This document shows, in pieces, positions 31,623 to 32,312 of a stretch of 32,312 nucleotides of DNA. This DNA comes from Dysgonamonadaceae bacterium (lineage in GTDB: Bacteria > Bacteroidota > Bacteroidia > Bacteroidales > Azobacteroidaceae). Location of the stretch: NCBI GenBank assembly GCA_031289145.1, contig JAITQA010000024.1:1-32312 (forward strand). Reading direction: 5' to 3'. Numbering within the stretch: the first letter of the stretch is position 1; each line of letters starts with the position of its first letter. Position numbers and translations under genes: made by a program. The notes beneath the pieces are model-generated. The model made no database searches and was not told where the DNA came from. It saw only the letters and a program-made list of their open reading frames with translations.

Positions 31623-31883
31623 TTATGCCGTGATTAAAATCTTGTGCATTTCAAATTGTCGCCCCCTACCCATAACCGCGAAGCGGTTACATAATGCAAA
31701 CCTCTCTTCGACGCCACCGGCAGCCAGCACGGAGTTGGCGGAGAAGCCACCCGTCAACTTCAAGGGCTTGCCTTTCCCGAACAGGTCCTTCCAATCCTCT
31801 ATCCTGAAACTTTGCGCTGTGGCGCCGGTGGCGCTCAACAGAAATAGTAGCAGGGACAATACTATTTTTTGTATTTTTATCAT
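31623..31883 (-). pseudogene. Truncated N-terminus of an exported/outer-membrane protein
   Basis: The ORF has 86 codons. A signal peptide (IVLSLLLFLLSATGATAQ) is followed by SFRIEDWKDLFGKGKPLKLT and GGFSANSV (to residue 52), which looks like the conserved start of a large Bacteroidetes outer-membrane or secreted protein (KPLKxxGGxSANSVFY type). From residue 53 the sequence (LAAGGVEERFALCNRFAV...) has no such pattern and lies in GC-rich DNA carrying a hairpin, ending at 31623 just before the DUF3256 gene. The rest of the gene is missing, so it appears to be a 3'-truncated remnant. Identity of the parent family is tentative; truncation is likely. Confidence 0.6.
31673..31689. repeat. GC-rich REP-like hairpin in the tail of the truncated gene
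   Basis: TAACCGC and GCGGTTA form a perfect 7-bp stem around GAA. It lies within about 80 bases (31621-31700) that look foreign to the gene: GCCCCCTACC, then the hairpin. Only one copy is in this window, so its repeat status is a suspicion drawn from its form. Confidence 0.4.
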
Positions 31884-31916
31884 CTTCTTGTTGCTTATTG
31901 ATTTGCTTCTACTACA

Positions 31917-32312
31917 TTACCAAATCTTTTTGAGTTGATATTTTCCGTAATTTTTTTGCATCCAATCGTATATTTCAAAACGATCTTTCGCTGCATCAAA
32001 AGCAGGCTTATTGATTATCTCCCATAAGTCTTTGTTCTCAATATACTTTTTTATTTCTCCAATGGCATTTTCGTAAGCTTTTCCGTTATACTGTAATATA
32101 CCGTTTGAACCGGGTGGATACCAACCGCCCGTGAAAGCTGATGAATGCAGGTATTTGGATAATTCAAGAAAAGACTCCTGACTGTACAATAATACCGACA
32201 AAGTACCTATTTCTATGGCAAATTTCATCTCCTTAATTTCTTGCAATGAATGAGAGTGTGCTTTTAAATAATCAGAATAATAAGGCTCTATTTTCATTCG
32301 CACCAATGCCTC
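31917..32312 (-). CDS. Unrecognised protein, partial or complete (reaches window edge)
   Basis: The frame is open to the last base of the window (…EALVR before the first ATG), so this is either the C-terminal 131 residues of a longer protein or a 126-residue protein starting at the ATG at 32297 (MKIEPYYSDYLKAHSHS). Features are SLQEIKEMKFAIEIGTLSVL, SQESFLELSKYLHSSAFTGG and WYPPGSNGILQYNGKAYENA, ending YGKYQLKKIW. There is no signal peptide or membrane helix. I do not recognise a family. Composition, charge and the lack of a promoter in the short stretch upstream fit a C-terminal domain of a larger protein. Confidence 0.55.
   Translation of the reverse strand, partial: EALVRMKIEPYYSDYLKAHSHSLQEIKEMKFAIEIGTLSVLLYSQESFLELSKYLHSSAFTGGWYPPGSNGILQYNGKAYENAIGEIKKYIENKDLWEIINKPAFDAAKDRFEIYDWMQKNYGKYQLKKIW

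Noticed and set aside
1..32312. CRISPR arrays, tRNA or rRNA genes, transposases
   Set aside because: Read on both strands; no regularly spaced repeats, tRNA cloverleaf with T-loop GTTCRANNC, rRNA segments or transposase ORFs were seen.

Overview
The window comes from a chromosome of the phylum Bacteroidetes, most likely order Bacteroidales. Three things point there. Several genes belong to families largely confined to that group (DUF4270, DUF4835, DUF3822, DUF3256, and a short GT5 'starch synthase' next to panC). Many lipoproteins end their signal peptide in a [LVI]xSC-type lipobox. Many genes are preceded by the Bacteroidetes -7 box TAnnTTTG, usually without a Shine-Dalgarno site. I see no rRNA, tRNA, CRISPR array or transposase. 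The assignment is by reading alone; no database was searched.

Left edge (1-1710): the C-terminal part of a RhuM-family protein is followed, six bases after its stop, by the C-terminal half of leucyl-tRNA synthetase, then by a strong bidirectional terminator. The N-terminal half of leuS with the HIGH motif is not here, so this is a broken or split leuS, or an assembly join. From 1729 to 12468 the window is mostly housekeeping: a DUF4270 lipoprotein and a GT5-like protein (minus strand), divergent panC, a large AsmA-like protein, a metal-binding HMA lipoprotein directly upstream of sufS, a DUF4369/TlpA-type thioredoxin, rnhB, plsC and a small exported monooxygenase-like protein.

The middle (12570-17400) is the accessory part. 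It holds an orphan 61-residue peptide gene with a real Shine-Dalgarno site, a lipoprotein, trmN6, and then a cassette. In order the cassette contains a promoter, a 41-bp repeat with a palindrome, a roughly 180-nt rod-shaped RNA that I propose as a candidate 6S RNA, a lipoprotein with a long glycine-zipper segment, and two tandem copies of a small two-helix membrane protein, each with the same promoter. A second copy of the repeat and two more small membrane proteins follow. This arrangement is the best candidate for an undescribed system; a membrane-active effector with protective small proteins is one reading, and it is inference.

From 17431 to 21195 is the conserved coaBC - DUF4835 - recN operon. 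The minus-strand group rsmD - DUF3822 - a 26-residue membrane peptide follows, divergent from a RecD-like helicase, a conserved hypothetical gene and rsmI. A coiled-coil lipoprotein comes next. Then a minus-strand run carries TPR protein, ribH, cyclophilin-type lipoprotein, tadA-like deaminase and an SDR epimerase. Divergent from it is a glycosyltransferase. The right end has a DUF3256 protein, a truncated outer-membrane protein gene whose 3' end is replaced by GC-rich, hairpin-bearing DNA, and an unrecognised partial ORF that runs off the edge.
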